A stretch of 64,000 nucleotides of DNA. Origin: Candidatus Gastranaerophilales bacterium (GTDB taxonomy: Bacteria; Cyanobacteriota; Vampirovibrionia; Gastranaerophilales; Gastranaerophilaceae). The stretch covers positions 26,879 to 90,878 of the forward strand of contig CALVAN010000007.1 of NCBI GenBank assembly GCA_944325555.1, given 5' to 3'. Shown piece after piece: positions 1 to 9,066 of the stretch. The notes under the pieces were generated by a model that was not told the DNA's origin, ran no database searches, and was given only the letters and a program-made list of their open reading frames with translations. How positions within the stretch are numbered: position 1 is the first letter of the stretch; each line of letters opens with the position of its first letter. Both the position numbers and the translations under genes were made by a program.

Positions 1-1654
1 CTATATTAACAAAATCATTTGTTACATTAACAGCTTGCACATCAACATTTTTGGCCTTAACAGTTGCTCCGCTGTCAATAACAGCACTTGTGTCAGCATC
101 TGTTGTTGAATTAAGCACAACAACCTGCCAGTTAGGCAAAATAGCCTGATCCAGCCATGTTGTAGTATTTTTAATTTTTGCCCACAGAGTATTTTTAGAT
201 GTTGCATTGGCAACAAAATTTTCACCTGCTTCTATTTTAGCACCGTCTTGAACGTGCACGCTTGATTCTGTTTGTGTGCCGACTGCATAGTACATTTCCG
301 CAATATCTGCAATTTGAACTTTTTTAGTTATTTTTAATGGTTTTACTTTTATATTGGAAGTAGCAATAGCCAGTGAGTTCAGTAAAACATCACCGGATGC
401 AATAAGCTCCGCACCGCTGCCGATTGTAACGGTTGCCTTTGAGCGTGCACCTTCCCAGTTTACATAGCCATTCGTCAGCAGTTGTGACAATGTTGTTGCA
501 TCAGGATTTGTAATGTAATTTAAAGACGGTGCACCTTTTTTAGCGTTGTATTCTACTTTTGTGGTTGCGAAAACATCAATATCATGAGCCTTTAGAATTG
601 CATCTTGAATTAATACCGAAGATGAATTATTTTCAAATGAATCCGGATTCACAAAATCATCACTGGGTTTAGGAAATAAAGAAGCAATTAAAGAAGAATC
701 TTCCACTTCTGTAACATTAGAGGGAACATCCTCATTTGTTATTTGTTTTATTGATTGAGCCTTTATGACAATCTTGCCGTTTTGGTTTTCAAAACCGGCA
801 CCGTTTTGCACATCATTGTTAACAAGGGCATTGAATAATTTTCCGGCAGCTTCGGTTGTTTCAAGCTTTGCGTTAACCGCCGTATTGGAATTTGTTACAG
901 CATTATTATTTACACCCGCAAGAATCCCTGCTTTGTCGGCATTTGGATTGTTAGGATCTTTTTGCACTTTTATATGTTTGCCGACAAGTTCAACATCACC
1001 TCTGGCAATGATTTTACCGTTAACATCAATGTTACCCTCTTGGTCGGATATTTTTAAAGTATTTAAATCAAAAGCAACCTGTTCGTTATCGGTTCTTTGT
1101 GCGGTAGAGTAATCATCTTTAACATACGTATCATTAACAATATTCAAAACAGGATCAGCAGGTGTTTGATGATTTTGGAAATTCGGTGTATATTTATTTT
1201 TCATTGTGTCGTACACATTTTGAGTAGGCGCAATTGTAGTTAATGCTCCCACATTCAATACACCCGAAGCGCCGATTACCATCCCTTGCGGAGAAACAAA
1301 AATTGCATGCCCGCCGATATCTCCGTTACTGAGCACACCGTTTAAAATACCGTTAATTATAATTCTGCTGTCAACAAGGTTAACAAATTTGTTTACGTCA
1401 ATTTGACCGTTTTGCAATGCAAAAATAAGGTTGGCGACATCGCCTTTGCTTAAATTAAAATTATCATAGTGTCTAAAACCTGTATCGCCGTGGACAAAAT
1501 CGGGATGAATATTATACTGTCCGTTCTCCCCCGGTCTAACACCTGTGATGTCCGTTGCTATTGCCGGCAATATCATGGTCTGCTGCATAAAAAACAAAGA
1601 TGTTAATACAAATGCAACAAGTTTTTTTACACTCAAATTAAATTTTAAAAACAT
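1..1654 (-). CDS. Two-partner-secretion filamentous adhesin (LktA/FHA-like), N-terminal part
   Basis: The frame is open from an ATG at 1654 to the left edge (551 codons), so the C-terminus is outside the window. GGGA sits 6 bases before the ATG. The protein begins with a signal peptide (basic MFLKFNLSVKK, then a hydrophobic stretch ending near LPAIA, about residue 33). A TPS-type secretion domain follows, with HAVFVSPQGMVIGASG and LNVGALTTIAP around residues 110-140, typical of leukotoxin LktA / filamentous haemagglutinin N-termini. The rest is repetitive and rich in N, V, I, G and T with phrases like GAKIEAGENF and GAELIASGDV, as expected of a beta-helix. It is divergent from the TpsB transporter at 1834, its likely secretion partner. 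Inferred role: surface-exposed or secreted adhesin. Family confident; function inferred. Confidence 0.85.
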   Translation of the reverse strand, partial: MFLKFNLSVKKLVAFVLTSLFFMQQTMILPAIATDITGVRPGENGQYNIHPDFVHGDTGFRHYDNFNLSKGDVANLIFALQNGQIDVNKFVNLVDSRIIINGILNGVLSNGDIGGHAIFVSPQGMVIGASGVLNVGALTTIAPTQNVYDTMKNKYTPNFQNHQTPADPVLNIVNDTYVKDDYSTAQRTDNEQVAFDLNTLKISDQEGNIDVNGKIIARGDVELVGKHIKVQKDPNNPNADKAGILAGVNNNAVTNSNTAVNAKLETTEAAGKLFNALVNNDVQNGAGFENQNGKIVIKAQSIKQITNEDVPSNVTEVEDSSLIASLFPKPSDDFVNPDSFENNSSSVLIQDAILKAHDIDVFATTKVEYNAKKGAPSLNYITNPDATTLSQLLTNGYVNWEGARSKATVTIGSGAELIASGDVLLNSLAIATSNIKVKPLKITKKVQIADIAEMYYAVGTQTESSVHVQDGAKIEAGENFVANATSKNTLWAKIKNTTTWLDQAILPNWQVVVLNSTTDADTSAVIDSGATVKAKNVDVQAVNVTNDFVNI

Positions 1655-1717
1655 ACAAATTCCCTATTCTTACGGTATTTTACCAGTTTAAAATAAGGTT
1701 ATTAGTTTTTCATTAAT

Positions 1718-1736
1718 TTGTGACACTTTGTCACAA
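1718..1736. promoter_or_regulatory. 19-bp palindrome between divergent tpsA and tpsB
   Basis: TTGTGACA-CTT-TGTCACAA is a perfect inverted repeat with 8-bp arms in the 179-bp gap between the divergent adhesin and transporter genes. It resembles Crp/Fnr-family half-sites (TGTGA..TCACA), but with a 7-bp rather than 6-bp centre. No T-run follows on either strand, so it looks like an operator and not a terminator. The regulator is unknown. Confidence 0.5.
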
Positions 1737-1833
1737 TTTTTTATAAAATCGTTACAGAAGATACAAATTATTTTATTTCATGTAAAAATAAGATTTATAT
1801 AAGTTTTATAAGAAGCGGGTTGAAAAAGATTTA

Positions 1834-3894
1834 ATGAAAAAAAATAAAGCGAGGCAAATACTACTTTTAGCAGCCATAATATTGCTTGCTCAAAGCAGCT
1901 GTTTTGCCGACCCGATTGGCGGTTTTAATCCGTCGGATATTCCGACAAACATGAATTACGGCGGTATTATTAACAGCCATGACATGATGATGCTGAAAGA
2001 AAAACAAAGGCTCAAAGAACAGGCTGAAGATTTTCAAAACTATCAGGACAGAAAAGAAGGAAAAGACCAACCCGAAGAAATAATAAAAGACGAAACCGGC
2101 AGCGGCGAAAAAATTTACGATGCCGAAACCTCGCAAAAAATCAAAGAACAGCAAGAGCTTTTAAAGCAGCAGCAAAAAAAGAAAAAAAGATTTTCACTAT
2201 TTAAAAAGAAAAAACAAGAAGACCAGCAGGAACAAGCAGACGGCGAAGCTGCCGAGGATTCTGCAGCACAGCCTGATGATAAAAAAAAAATTATAGAAAA
2301 GACGGATACAACTACTACTATTAAAGCCCAAACCGAAAAAACAACTCTGCAAGACGGAAGGGTTTTTATCAGAGCGGTAGGCGTAACAAATTCCAAAATC
2401 CTTTCCGATACAGAGATTCAAAATATAACGGATTCCGTCATCGGTCAATTTGTAACCTTTGAAGATTTGGAAAAACTTGTTCAGGATTTCAACTATGCTT
2501 ATGCAACAAAGGGTTACGTCACAGCCCGTGCTTTTTTGCCGCCGCAAACCATTGAAGACGGAGTTGTAAGAATAAACCTTGTCGAGGGTCTCGTTGGCGA
2601 AGTAACAGTTGACAACAACAAATGGACCTCTGACAACTACGTCAAAAAAAGAATTAAAGCAAAAAAAGGTGATATTTTCCAGATTGTTGAACTCGAACAG
2701 GACATATTAAAGTTCAACAAATACAATAACGGAATAAAACTTAAAGCCAACCTTGTCAAAGGCGAACAAATAGGTACTACTGATATAAAGCTGCAAGCTG
2801 ACGAAAAATTCCCGTTCCATGTCACAGCATTAATGGATAATGCCGGCAGAAAAACAATCGGCGAATTAAGAGGCGGCTTAATGCTTCAGGCGGACAGTCT
2901 TTTTAAGCAGCGTGACAGACTTACGCTTGGTTCATACGTAAGCAGACACTCGGTCACTCCGTTTGCGGATTACAACATCCCCGTTAACAAATACGACGGC
3001 AGAGTCGGGTTCTTGTTCTCCTCAAGCTACGCACAAATCGGAGAAGGTCCTTACAAAATATTCGATATCGAAAGCCGTTCGTACAACTATTCGCTTTACT
3101 ACACACATCCTTTAATAAGAAAGCCTAACTTTGAATTAAATGCCTATGTTGGTGCAAACTACAAACAGGCTGCAACCTCTTTCAGCGGATATACACTCAA
3201 TACGGATAGAATTGCCAGTGCCGAAGCCGCATTAAATGCAAGATTAGATACCAAAAAAGGTATCTGGTACTTAAATCAGGGTGTTTATCAAGCATTTCCA
3301 ATGTTTGACAAAGATTTAAAATACTTTAAATACACCGGCAGCTTAATCAGACTGCACGACTTCGGGCACGGTATTGTAGGTCAGTTAAGAGGTATGTATC
3401 AGTTCTCGCCGCAGGATGTAATCCCTTACATCGACCAGTTTCAGGCAGGGGGTCTCGCCACGGTCAGAGGCTACTCGGAAGGTCTTTTAATCGGACGTTC
3501 TGGCTACATTATCAGCACGGAGCTTATGTTCCCGATTGCGCCTCAAAAAATAACAATCAAACGTAAAAAAGAAAAAAGACAGATACCGTTTATCGGCAGT
3601 TACGTCAAAGGTATTGCGTTTGTTGACCATGCCGGTATTTATCCATTTAAGGGAGAAGGTCCGGGAGCAAGAAGTTACACTCAGGCGGATTACATGCTGA
3701 GCATGGGGCTTGGTTTAAGAATTTCCCTGCCGGGTGATGCCAGCGCAAGGCTATACTGGGGCTGCCCGCTTATGCACAACCCGAACGAAGTCTATTACAG
3801 GAACCCGAGATTCAGCTTTGAAATATCGCTTGCGCCTGACATAGACAAAATATTGAAATACAGAAAAACCGTGAAAAACAGAGAAACGCTGTAG
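1834..3894 (+). CDS. TpsB outer-membrane transporter (ShlB/FhaC family)
   Basis: Omp85-superfamily transporter that would export the divergent adhesin across the outer membrane. A signal peptide (residues 1-25, ending CFA) is followed by an unusually long, charged Lys/Gln/Glu-rich segment (about 50-165) with predicted coiled-coil character. A POTRA domain follows (about 170-260: VFIRAVGVTNSKIL ... VVRINLVEGLVGEV), then a C-terminal 16-strand-type barrel. The barrel contains the VRGY motif of the L6 loop near residue 543 (ATVRGYSEG). At 686 aa it is longer than the usual 550-590 aa, and the linker accounts for the excess. The last ~25 residues run past the expected terminal strand. No strong Shine-Dalgarno is seen (GAAAAAGATTTA before the ATG). 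Family confident; substrate inferred from the neighbour. Confidence 0.9.
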   Translation: MKKNKARQILLLAAIILLAQSSCFADPIGGFNPSDIPTNMNYGGIINSHDMMMLKEKQRLKEQAEDFQNYQDRKEGKDQPEEIIKDETGSGEKIYDAETSQKIKEQQELLKQQQKKKKRFSLFKKKKQEDQQEQADGEAAEDSAAQPDDKKKIIEKTDTTTTIKAQTEKTTLQDGRVFIRAVGVTNSKILSDTEIQNITDSVIGQFVTFEDLEKLVQDFNYAYATKGYVTARAFLPPQTIEDGVVRINLVEGLVGEVTVDNNKWTSDNYVKKRIKAKKGDIFQIVELEQDILKFNKYNNGIKLKANLVKGEQIGTTDIKLQADEKFPFHVTALMDNAGRKTIGELRGGLMLQADSLFKQRDRLTLGSYVSRHSVTPFADYNIPVNKYDGRVGFLFSSSYAQIGEGPYKIFDIESRSYNYSLYYTHPLIRKPNFELNAYVGANYKQAATSFSGYTLNTDRIASAEAALNARLDTKKGIWYLNQGVYQAFPMFDKDLKYFKYTGSLIRLHDFGHGIVGQLRGMYQFSPQDVIPYIDQFQAGGLATVRGYSEGLLIGRSGYIISTELMFPIAPQKITIKRKKEKRQIPFIGSYVKGIAFVDHAGIYPFKGEGPGARSYTQADYMLSMGLGLRISLPGDASARLYWGCPLMHNPNEVYYRNPRFSFEISLAPDIDKILKYRKTVKNRETL

Positions 3895-3899
3895 CCGGA

Positions 3900-3928
3900 T
3901 TAACACAAATATATGGTTATGCTAAAAT
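3900..3928 (+). promoter_or_regulatory. Sigma70-type promoter for the phosphonate cassette
   Basis: TTAACA (3900-3905), a 17-base spacer and TAAAAT (3923-3928) lie just after the tpsB stop and 74 bases before the first phosphonate gene. A small palindrome, GGTTAAATAACC (3935-3946), sits immediately downstream near the expected start site and could be an operator. Assigned by eye. Confidence 0.5.
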
Positions 3929-4001
3929 TAAGACGGTTAAATAACCCGTTGAGTTTTATTGGGGATAAAATAAGGGGAATAATCGAAATAAGGGATTAAA
4001 A

Positions 4002-5315
4002 ATGCCAAAAGTTTACATAGGGATGAGTGCGGATTTATTACACCCGGGACATTTGAACATTATTAACGAAGCAAGAAAAGTTGCGGGTGATAACGGAGAA
4101 ATTATTGTCGGGCTGCTTACGGACAAGGCGATTGCCAGCTACAAAAGGCTGCCTTATATGACCTTTGAGCAAAGAAAAATTGTTATCGAAAACGTAAGAG
4201 GCGTGACGGAAGTCGTTGCACAGGAGACTCTGGACTACGTGCCCAACCTGAAGAAAATAAAACCAGATTTTGTTCTGCACGGCGACGACTGGAAAGAAGG
4301 CGTGCAGGCGCAAACGAGGCAAAGAGTAATTGAAGCGATGAAGGAATGGGGCGGAAAAGTTATTGACATTCCTTACACAAAGGGGATTTCTTCAACAAAG
4401 CTCAATCAGGTTTTGAAAGAAATAGGAACGACACCTGAAATCCGCTGCGGAAGACTGAGAAGACTGCTTGCCTCTAAAGATATAGTAAAAATATGCGAAG
4501 CACATAACGGCTTAAGCAGCTTGATTGTTGAAAATACAAGCGTTGTAAAAGAAAACAGAAAATACGAATTTGACGGTATCTGGATATCCTCGCTTACGCA
4601 GTCCGCAGCAAAGGCAAAACCCGATATCGGGTACCTTGATACAACATCCCGTCTTGAAGATATTAACGACATTCTTGATGCAACCACAAAATCCATAATC
4701 TACGACGGCGACAACGGCGGTCCGCAGGAGCATTTTGTTTTCACGGTAAAATCACTTGAAAGGCTCGGGGTTTCGGCTATTATTATTGAGGATAAAACGG
4801 GACTCAAGAAGAACTCGCTTTTCGGCACGGAAGTTACGCAGGAGCAGGAAAACAAAGAGGTTTTTGCTCAAAAAATCAGAGCGGGCAAGCAGGCTCAATT
4901 CGGCGAACAATTTATGATAATTGCCCGCATAGAAAGCCTTATTCTTGAAAAAGGTCAGCAAGATGCGCTTGAGAGAGCAAAAGCGTATATCGAAGCCGGG
5001 GCTGACGGTATTATGATTCACTCACGCTCTGCCTCTTTTGATGAAATAAGAGAGTTTGCCAAAGAATACAACAAGTTTGAAAACCGCAAGCCTCTTGTTG
5101 TTGTGCCTTCTTCGTATTCTTATGTTACAGAGGAAGAACTCGTTGAAAACGGCATAAATATGGTGATTTACGCAAACCACCTTTTGCGTGCGGCTTACCC
5201 CGCAATGGTTAATGCGGCAAAATCGATACTCGAAAACCACAGCTGCAAGCAGGCATCAGACGATTACTGTATGAAAATAAAAGATATTATAACTTTGATT
5301 CCGGGGGCAAAATGA
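4002..5315 (+). CDS. pepM: Fused cytidylyltransferase - phosphoenolpyruvate phosphomutase (Fom1-like)
   Basis: Bifunctional enzyme of phosphonate synthesis. Residues 1-140 are an HxGH nucleotidyltransferase (HPGH at 14-17; ISSTK at 129-133) of the glycerol-3-phosphate cytidylyltransferase type. Residues ~150-437 are PEP phosphomutase: DGIWISS at 191-197, YDGDNGG at 234-240, and the diagnostic EDK-X5-NS at 263-272 that separates PepM from isocitrate-lyase relatives. PepM makes phosphonopyruvate from PEP. The same domain order occurs in Fom1 of Streptomyces fosfomycin clusters, whose N-terminal domain makes CMP-2-hydroxyethylphosphonate. Start supported by AAGGGA 8 bases before the ATG. The next gene overlaps by 4 bases (ATGA), so they are co-translated. 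Substrate of the CMP-transfer step (HEP or another phosphonate) is inferred from the downstream dehydrogenase. Confidence 0.93.
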   Translation: MPKVYIGMSADLLHPGHLNIINEARKVAGDNGEIIVGLLTDKAIASYKRLPYMTFEQRKIVIENVRGVTEVVAQETLDYVPNLKKIKPDFVLHGDDWKEGVQAQTRQRVIEAMKEWGGKVIDIPYTKGISSTKLNQVLKEIGTTPEIRCGRLRRLLASKDIVKICEAHNGLSSLIVENTSVVKENRKYEFDGIWISSLTQSAAKAKPDIGYLDTTSRLEDINDILDATTKSIIYDGDNGGPQEHFVFTVKSLERLGVSAIIIEDKTGLKKNSLFGTEVTQEQENKEVFAQKIRAGKQAQFGEQFMIIARIESLILEKGQQDALERAKAYIEAGADGIMIHSRSASFDEIREFAKEYNKFENRKPLVVVPSSYSYVTEEELVENGINMVIYANHLLRAAYPAMVNAAKSILENHSCKQASDDYCMKIKDIITLIPGAK

Positions 5316-7513
5316 TTGAGCCTGCAGACTTTTTAGAAACTTTAAAAAGTAACGGAGCAGATTTTTTCTGCGGGGTGCCCGACAGTCTGCTTAAAGATTT
5401 TTGTGCCTGCGTAACCGACAGCACCTCGGGCAATCAGCACGTAATTGCGGCGAACGAGGGCAATGCAATTGCTCTTGCTGCAGGACATTATCTTGCCACA
5501 GGCAGACCCGCCGTTGTTTATATGCAAAACTCGGGACTGGGCAATTGTATAAACCCGCTGCTTTCTTTAATCGATGAAGAGGTCTATAAAATCCCTCTGC
5601 TAATGCTCATCGGTTGGCGTGGAGAACCGGGAATAAAGGACGAACCCCAACACGTTAAGCAGGGCAAAGTTACGGACAAAATTTTAGAAGCGTGCGCCAT
5701 AGACTACGAAGTTTTGTCTCAGGAACCCGTCAAAGCCAATGCAGTCATTCATAAAGCCTGCAAATACATAAAAGAAAACTCAAAACCGTTTGCATTAATT
5801 ATAAAAAAAGGAACATTTGCTACTTACGAACTAAAAAACAAAAAAGACAACGGCTTTGAAATGACAAGAGAAGAAGCCGTTATCACGGCGGCACAGAGCC
5901 TTGATAAAAATGCGGTAATTGTTTCCACAACGGGACAAATATCTCGTGAGCTTTACGAGTACAGAGAATCTGCGGGGCAGTTGCATAATCAGGACTTTTT
6001 AACGGTAGGTTCAATGGGGCACGCAAGCTCAATTGCGCTGGGTATAGCCATTGAAAAGCCCGAGCGAAACGTTTACTGCTTTGACGGAGATGGTGCTTTT
6101 ATTATGCACCTCGGCGTATTGCCCGTCATTGCCAAAACGCAGGTAAAAAACTTTAAGCACATAGTCTTTAATAATCAGGCGCACGACTCCGTCGGGGCTC
6201 AGCCAACAAGTGCTGATTATCTTGATTTTGAACATCTTGCAAAAGCCTGCGGGTACAAAAACGTTTTTTCCGCAGCAAATAAAGAAGAATTGCAACAGTG
6301 TATGGAAAAATTAACCGCCTGTGACTCGCCTGCATTGCTCGAGGTTAAAGTAAAATGCGGGGCAAGAAAAGACCTTGGCAGACCCAAGGAAAAACCTCAG
6401 GAAAATAAACAGTGTTTTATGTCTTTTTTAAGTGAAAACATTTCATATACCGGCAAGGACTCTTTGTCGAATATACCTGATATTTTAAAAAAACATAACG
6501 CAAAAAATGTTCTGCTTTTTACGGGCAAAAACTCTTATGAAAAAATAAAAGACAAAATAGAAAAAAATCTACAAAGCATAAATTACGCAATATACAACGA
6601 CATAAGCCCGAATCCAAAGGCGCAAGAGATAGACAAAGCTTTAAACAATTTAAGCGGTTTTGATTTTATCATAGCTGTTGGCGGCGGCAGCGTAATGGAT
6701 TTTGCAAAACTTTTCAGATTCTGTTATGACAACAAAATTTGCGCGAAAGACTCAAGCAATTTTAGCACGGCAATAAAGCAGACTCCGCTTGTTGCAATCC
6801 CGACCACCGCAGGCACGGGAGCTGAAGCGACAAGATTTGCCGTTGTTTATGTTGACGGAGTAAAGCACTCTTTTGAACACGAATACATACTGCCGGATTA
6901 TGCAATAATCGACGGCGGCCTTGCAAAAGACAACCCGAAGCATCTTAAAGCCTGCTGTGCTGCGGATGCACTGTGTCAGGCAATAGAGTCTTACTGGTCC
7001 GTAAATTCCACAAAAGAAAGCAAATACTATGCCCAAAAAGCAATGGAGCTGTGCAGAGATTACCTTGAAAAATACGTAAACACCGCCGACGAAACATCTT
7101 CTCAAAAAATGGCAGAGGCTGCGTTTTTATCGGGCAGAGCGATAAATATATCAAAAACCACGGCGGCTCACGCTTTGTCTTATAAAATAACGACGGATTA
7201 TAAAATCCCGCACGGGCATGCGGTATCATTGAGTATTGCGGGCTTGATGAAAGTAAACGAGAAAGCCGAAGAAGTAACGGATGCAAGGGGAGCAGAGTAT
7301 GTCAGGGAAACAATTGCACAAATAAAGCAAATACTTGGCATTGATGATATTGACGGCTATTTTAAAACTTTGTTTGACAACATTGCTCTTGAACAGGATT
7401 TGGAAAAGCTCGGCATAAACAATATTAACGATATTGTGCAATCCGTAAACAAAGAACGGCTCAAAAACAATCCCGTCTTAATCGGGGATTTAAAAGAATT
7501 ATTTAAAAGATAG
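5312..7513 (+). CDS. ppd: Fused phosphonopyruvate decarboxylase - iron-type alcohol dehydrogenase
   Basis: Two phosphonate enzymes in one 733-aa chain. Residues 1-360 are a ThDP-dependent phosphonopyruvate decarboxylase: catalytic Glu in ANEG (E49), the family motif [14 protein letters not shown] (101-114), and the ThDP/Mg site GDGA (259-262) with NN at 287-288. Residues ~370-733 are a group III (iron-containing) alcohol dehydrogenase: GGGS at 457-460 for NAD(P), TTAGTGAE near 498-505, AAHALSY near H620 and PHGH at 633-636. In DALCQAIE (about 552-559) the usual metal-ligand His is Gln. Predicted route: phosphonopyruvate to phosphonoacetaldehyde to 2-hydroxyethylphosphonate, which makes decarboxylation irreversible and matches Fom2 plus FomC/PhpC steps. 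No aminotransferase is present, so aminoethylphosphonate is less likely. The 4-base overlap with pepM indicates one operon. Confidence 0.92.
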   Translation: MIEPADFLETLKSNGADFFCGVPDSLLKDFCACVTDSTSGNQHVIAANEGNAIALAAGHYLATGRPAVVYMQNSGLGNCINPLLSLIDEEVYKIPLLMLIGWRGEPGIKDEPQHVKQGKVTDKILEACAIDYEVLSQEPVKANAVIHKACKYIKENSKPFALIIKKGTFATYELKNKKDNGFEMTREEAVITAAQSLDKNAVIVSTTGQISRELYEYRESAGQLHNQDFLTVGSMGHASSIALGIAIEKPERNVYCFDGDGAFIMHLGVLPVIAKTQVKNFKHIVFNNQAHDSVGAQPTSADYLDFEHLAKACGYKNVFSAANKEELQQCMEKLTACDSPALLEVKVKCGARKDLGRPKEKPQENKQCFMSFLSENISYTGKDSLSNIPDILKKHNAKNVLLFTGKNSYEKIKDKIEKNLQSINYAIYNDISPNPKAQEIDKALNNLSGFDFIIAVGGGSVMDFAKLFRFCYDNKICAKDSSNFSTAIKQTPLVAIPTTAGTGAEATRFAVVYVDGVKHSFEHEYILPDYAIIDGGLAKDNPKHLKACCAADALCQAIESYWSVNSTKESKYYAQKAMELCRDYLEKYVNTADETSSQKMAEAAFLSGRAINISKTTAAHALSYKITTDYKIPHGHAVSLSIAGLMKVNEKAEEVTDARGAEYVRETIAQIKQILGIDDIDGYFKTLFDNIALEQDLEKLGINNINDIVQSVNKERLKNNPVLIGDLKELFKR

Positions 7514-7526
7514 ATAGAGGAAGAAT

Positions 7527-8657
7527 ATGCAAACTGATAAAGATTTTATTGAACAAATACCACATAACGCTAAAATAGCGTTTTTTGGTGCAGGCGTTGT
7601 TGCCAACTATTTATATGAGTACATAAGTGAAAACAGAAAAGATATAGACATGGTCTGTTGTATAGATTCTTTTGCAACAGGTGAGATGAACGGTTTAAAA
7701 ATATATAATTTAGCTGAGATTGAAAAAGTAAAAGACTCGTTTGACCTTCTTGTATTCACAACAAGAAAGTGTATCCATGAGTTGATTGAACTTTTTGCAT
7801 ATCTGGATATTAATTTTCTGATAATTCCGAGAGAAGTTGAAAAATACTGCCGATTAAAAGACTACATACCAAAGTTTCAAACAGCCTCCGAGGTTTTAAA
7901 AAGTGAAGAAGATAAAGAATTATACAAAATATTATGGCAATTCAAATTAGGCTCCGATGATGCATTACTCCAAAAATATGCCTTTGAAAAACATGGCATA
8001 AGACTATTGGGACCTGTCAGAAATTATCATAAACAGTATATGGAATTTATAAATAAAGATGCAATCAAAACTGTCTTTGATGCGGGAGTCTGTAACGGAA
8101 TACAGTTTTTTGTATACAAAAAACAATTTAAAAATGTACAAAAAATATACGGTTTTGAACCAATGTACGATATGTTCAAAAAAGAAACCTACGACAGCTT
8201 TATACAAAAAATGCAGGAAGTTGAAATAATAAATAAGGGACTGTGGGATCAAGAAGATGAGTTGTCATTTGTTGAAACGCCCAATAATCAGGCAGGTTCA
8301 TATGTTCAGGATGTTAAAACAGCAAGACCGCTGAAAGAAATTGATAATGTTTATAAAATAAAAACAACTACGATAGATGATTTTAAACAGAATAATAAAA
8401 TCGAAAAAGTCGATTTTATAAAAATGGATATAGAAGGTTCGGAATTAAGAGCATTAAAAGGAGGAGAAAAAACAATTCTTTCAGACAGACCGCAAATGGC
8501 GATTTCAATTTACCACAGCATTGATGACCTTGCAGATATACCTGTTTATCTGTCGGAATTGTTAAAACATCAAAATTATACCTTCCGTCTTGGTCATTAC
8601 AGTGCAAAAGTGCACGAAACCGTTCTTTATGCAATACCTGATGAATTGTTAAAGTAG
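7527..8657 (+). CDS. FkbM-family SAM methyltransferase with N-terminal Rossmann-like domain
   Basis: 376 aa. Residues 1-110 form a nucleotide-binding-like module (IAFFGAGVVANYLYEYI, then VCCIDS) related in style to the small proteins at 8664 and 13296. Residues ~180-376 are an FkbM methyltransferase: VFDAGVCNGIQFF, YGFEPM, and the family signature VDFIKMDIEGSELRALKGG near residue 297. FkbM enzymes O-methylate sugars or polyketide-type substrates. Here the target could be a glycan sugar or the phosphonate head group (inference). GAGGAAGAAT precedes the ATG, and the gap from the Ppd-ADH gene is 13 bases, so it is in the operon. Confidence 0.85.
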   Translation: MQTDKDFIEQIPHNAKIAFFGAGVVANYLYEYISENRKDIDMVCCIDSFATGEMNGLKIYNLAEIEKVKDSFDLLVFTTRKCIHELIELFAYLDINFLIIPREVEKYCRLKDYIPKFQTASEVLKSEEDKELYKILWQFKLGSDDALLQKYAFEKHGIRLLGPVRNYHKQYMEFINKDAIKTVFDAGVCNGIQFFVYKKQFKNVQKIYGFEPMYDMFKKETYDSFIQKMQEVEIINKGLWDQEDELSFVETPNNQAGSYVQDVKTARPLKEIDNVYKIKTTTIDDFKQNNKIEKVDFIKMDIEGSELRALKGGEKTILSDRPQMAISIYHSIDDLADIPVYLSELLKHQNYTFRLGHYSAKVHETVLYAIPDELLK

Positions 8658-8663
8658 GTCAAT

Positions 8664-9062
8664 ATGGACTATCTGAAATTTTATAAAGACATAAATCTGC
8701 AAAAACAGATAAACGACATTGCCAAAAAGTATAAAAATAAACCCGTTGTAATATACGGAGCGGGGGTGATGTCGAGTATTTTTTTTGAGAATTTTGACCT
8801 TTCAAAACTCAACATAACTGCGGTTTGTGACGCAAAATACAAAAAAGATTCAGAAGAAACTTTTTACGGCTGCAAAACCATTGCCCCCTTACAACTGCCC
8901 GAGGCTGATTTTGATGCGGTGTTTATAATCCTTAGAGAACACGAAAAACTAAAACAATATATAAAATACGACCTGCTTATCAATACAAAAAACGAGGACA
9001 AACCGGTGGAGAGTTTGTTCAAACTGCCGCTTATTTTTATGATTAAACAGATACTGAAATAA
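8664..9062 (+). CDS. Small Rossmann-like protein, paralogue of the 13296-13697 gene
   Basis: 132 aa with no family I can name. It reads as a stand-alone nucleotide-binding fold: VVIYGAGVMSSIFF (GxGxxx after a beta strand, residues 27-41), then DLSKLNITAVCDAKY and DAVFIIL. The layout matches the N-terminus of the preceding FkbM protein and the minus-strand protein at 13296. All share a gap of GxG, a 'DLSKLNI' phrase and an aspartate ending strand 2. It ends in a hydrophobic-basic helix (LPLIFMIKQILK). It lies 6 bases after the methyltransferase and 4 before licD. Possible accessory or nucleotide-sugar-sensing role; function unknown. Confidence 0.7.
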   Translation: MDYLKFYKDINLQKQINDIAKKYKNKPVVIYGAGVMSSIFFENFDLSKLNITAVCDAKYKKDSEETFYGCKTIAPLQLPEADFDAVFIILREHEKLKQYIKYDLLINTKNEDKPVESLFKLPLIFMIKQILK

Positions 9063-9066
9063 AACC

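Noticed and set aside
765..1112. Open frame of 115 codons on the plus strand
   Set aside because: It lies opposite the adhesin reading frame, whose signal peptide, TPS domain and unbroken frame are far more convincing.
3935..3946. GGTTAAATAACC as a terminator of tpsB
   Set aside because: Only a 5-bp stem with no T-run; more likely an operator or chance.
4002..7513. Fosfomycin or phosphinothricin biosynthesis
   Set aside because: Early steps match, but the radical SAM methyltransferase, epoxidase and resistance genes are missing and the neighbours are glycan genes.
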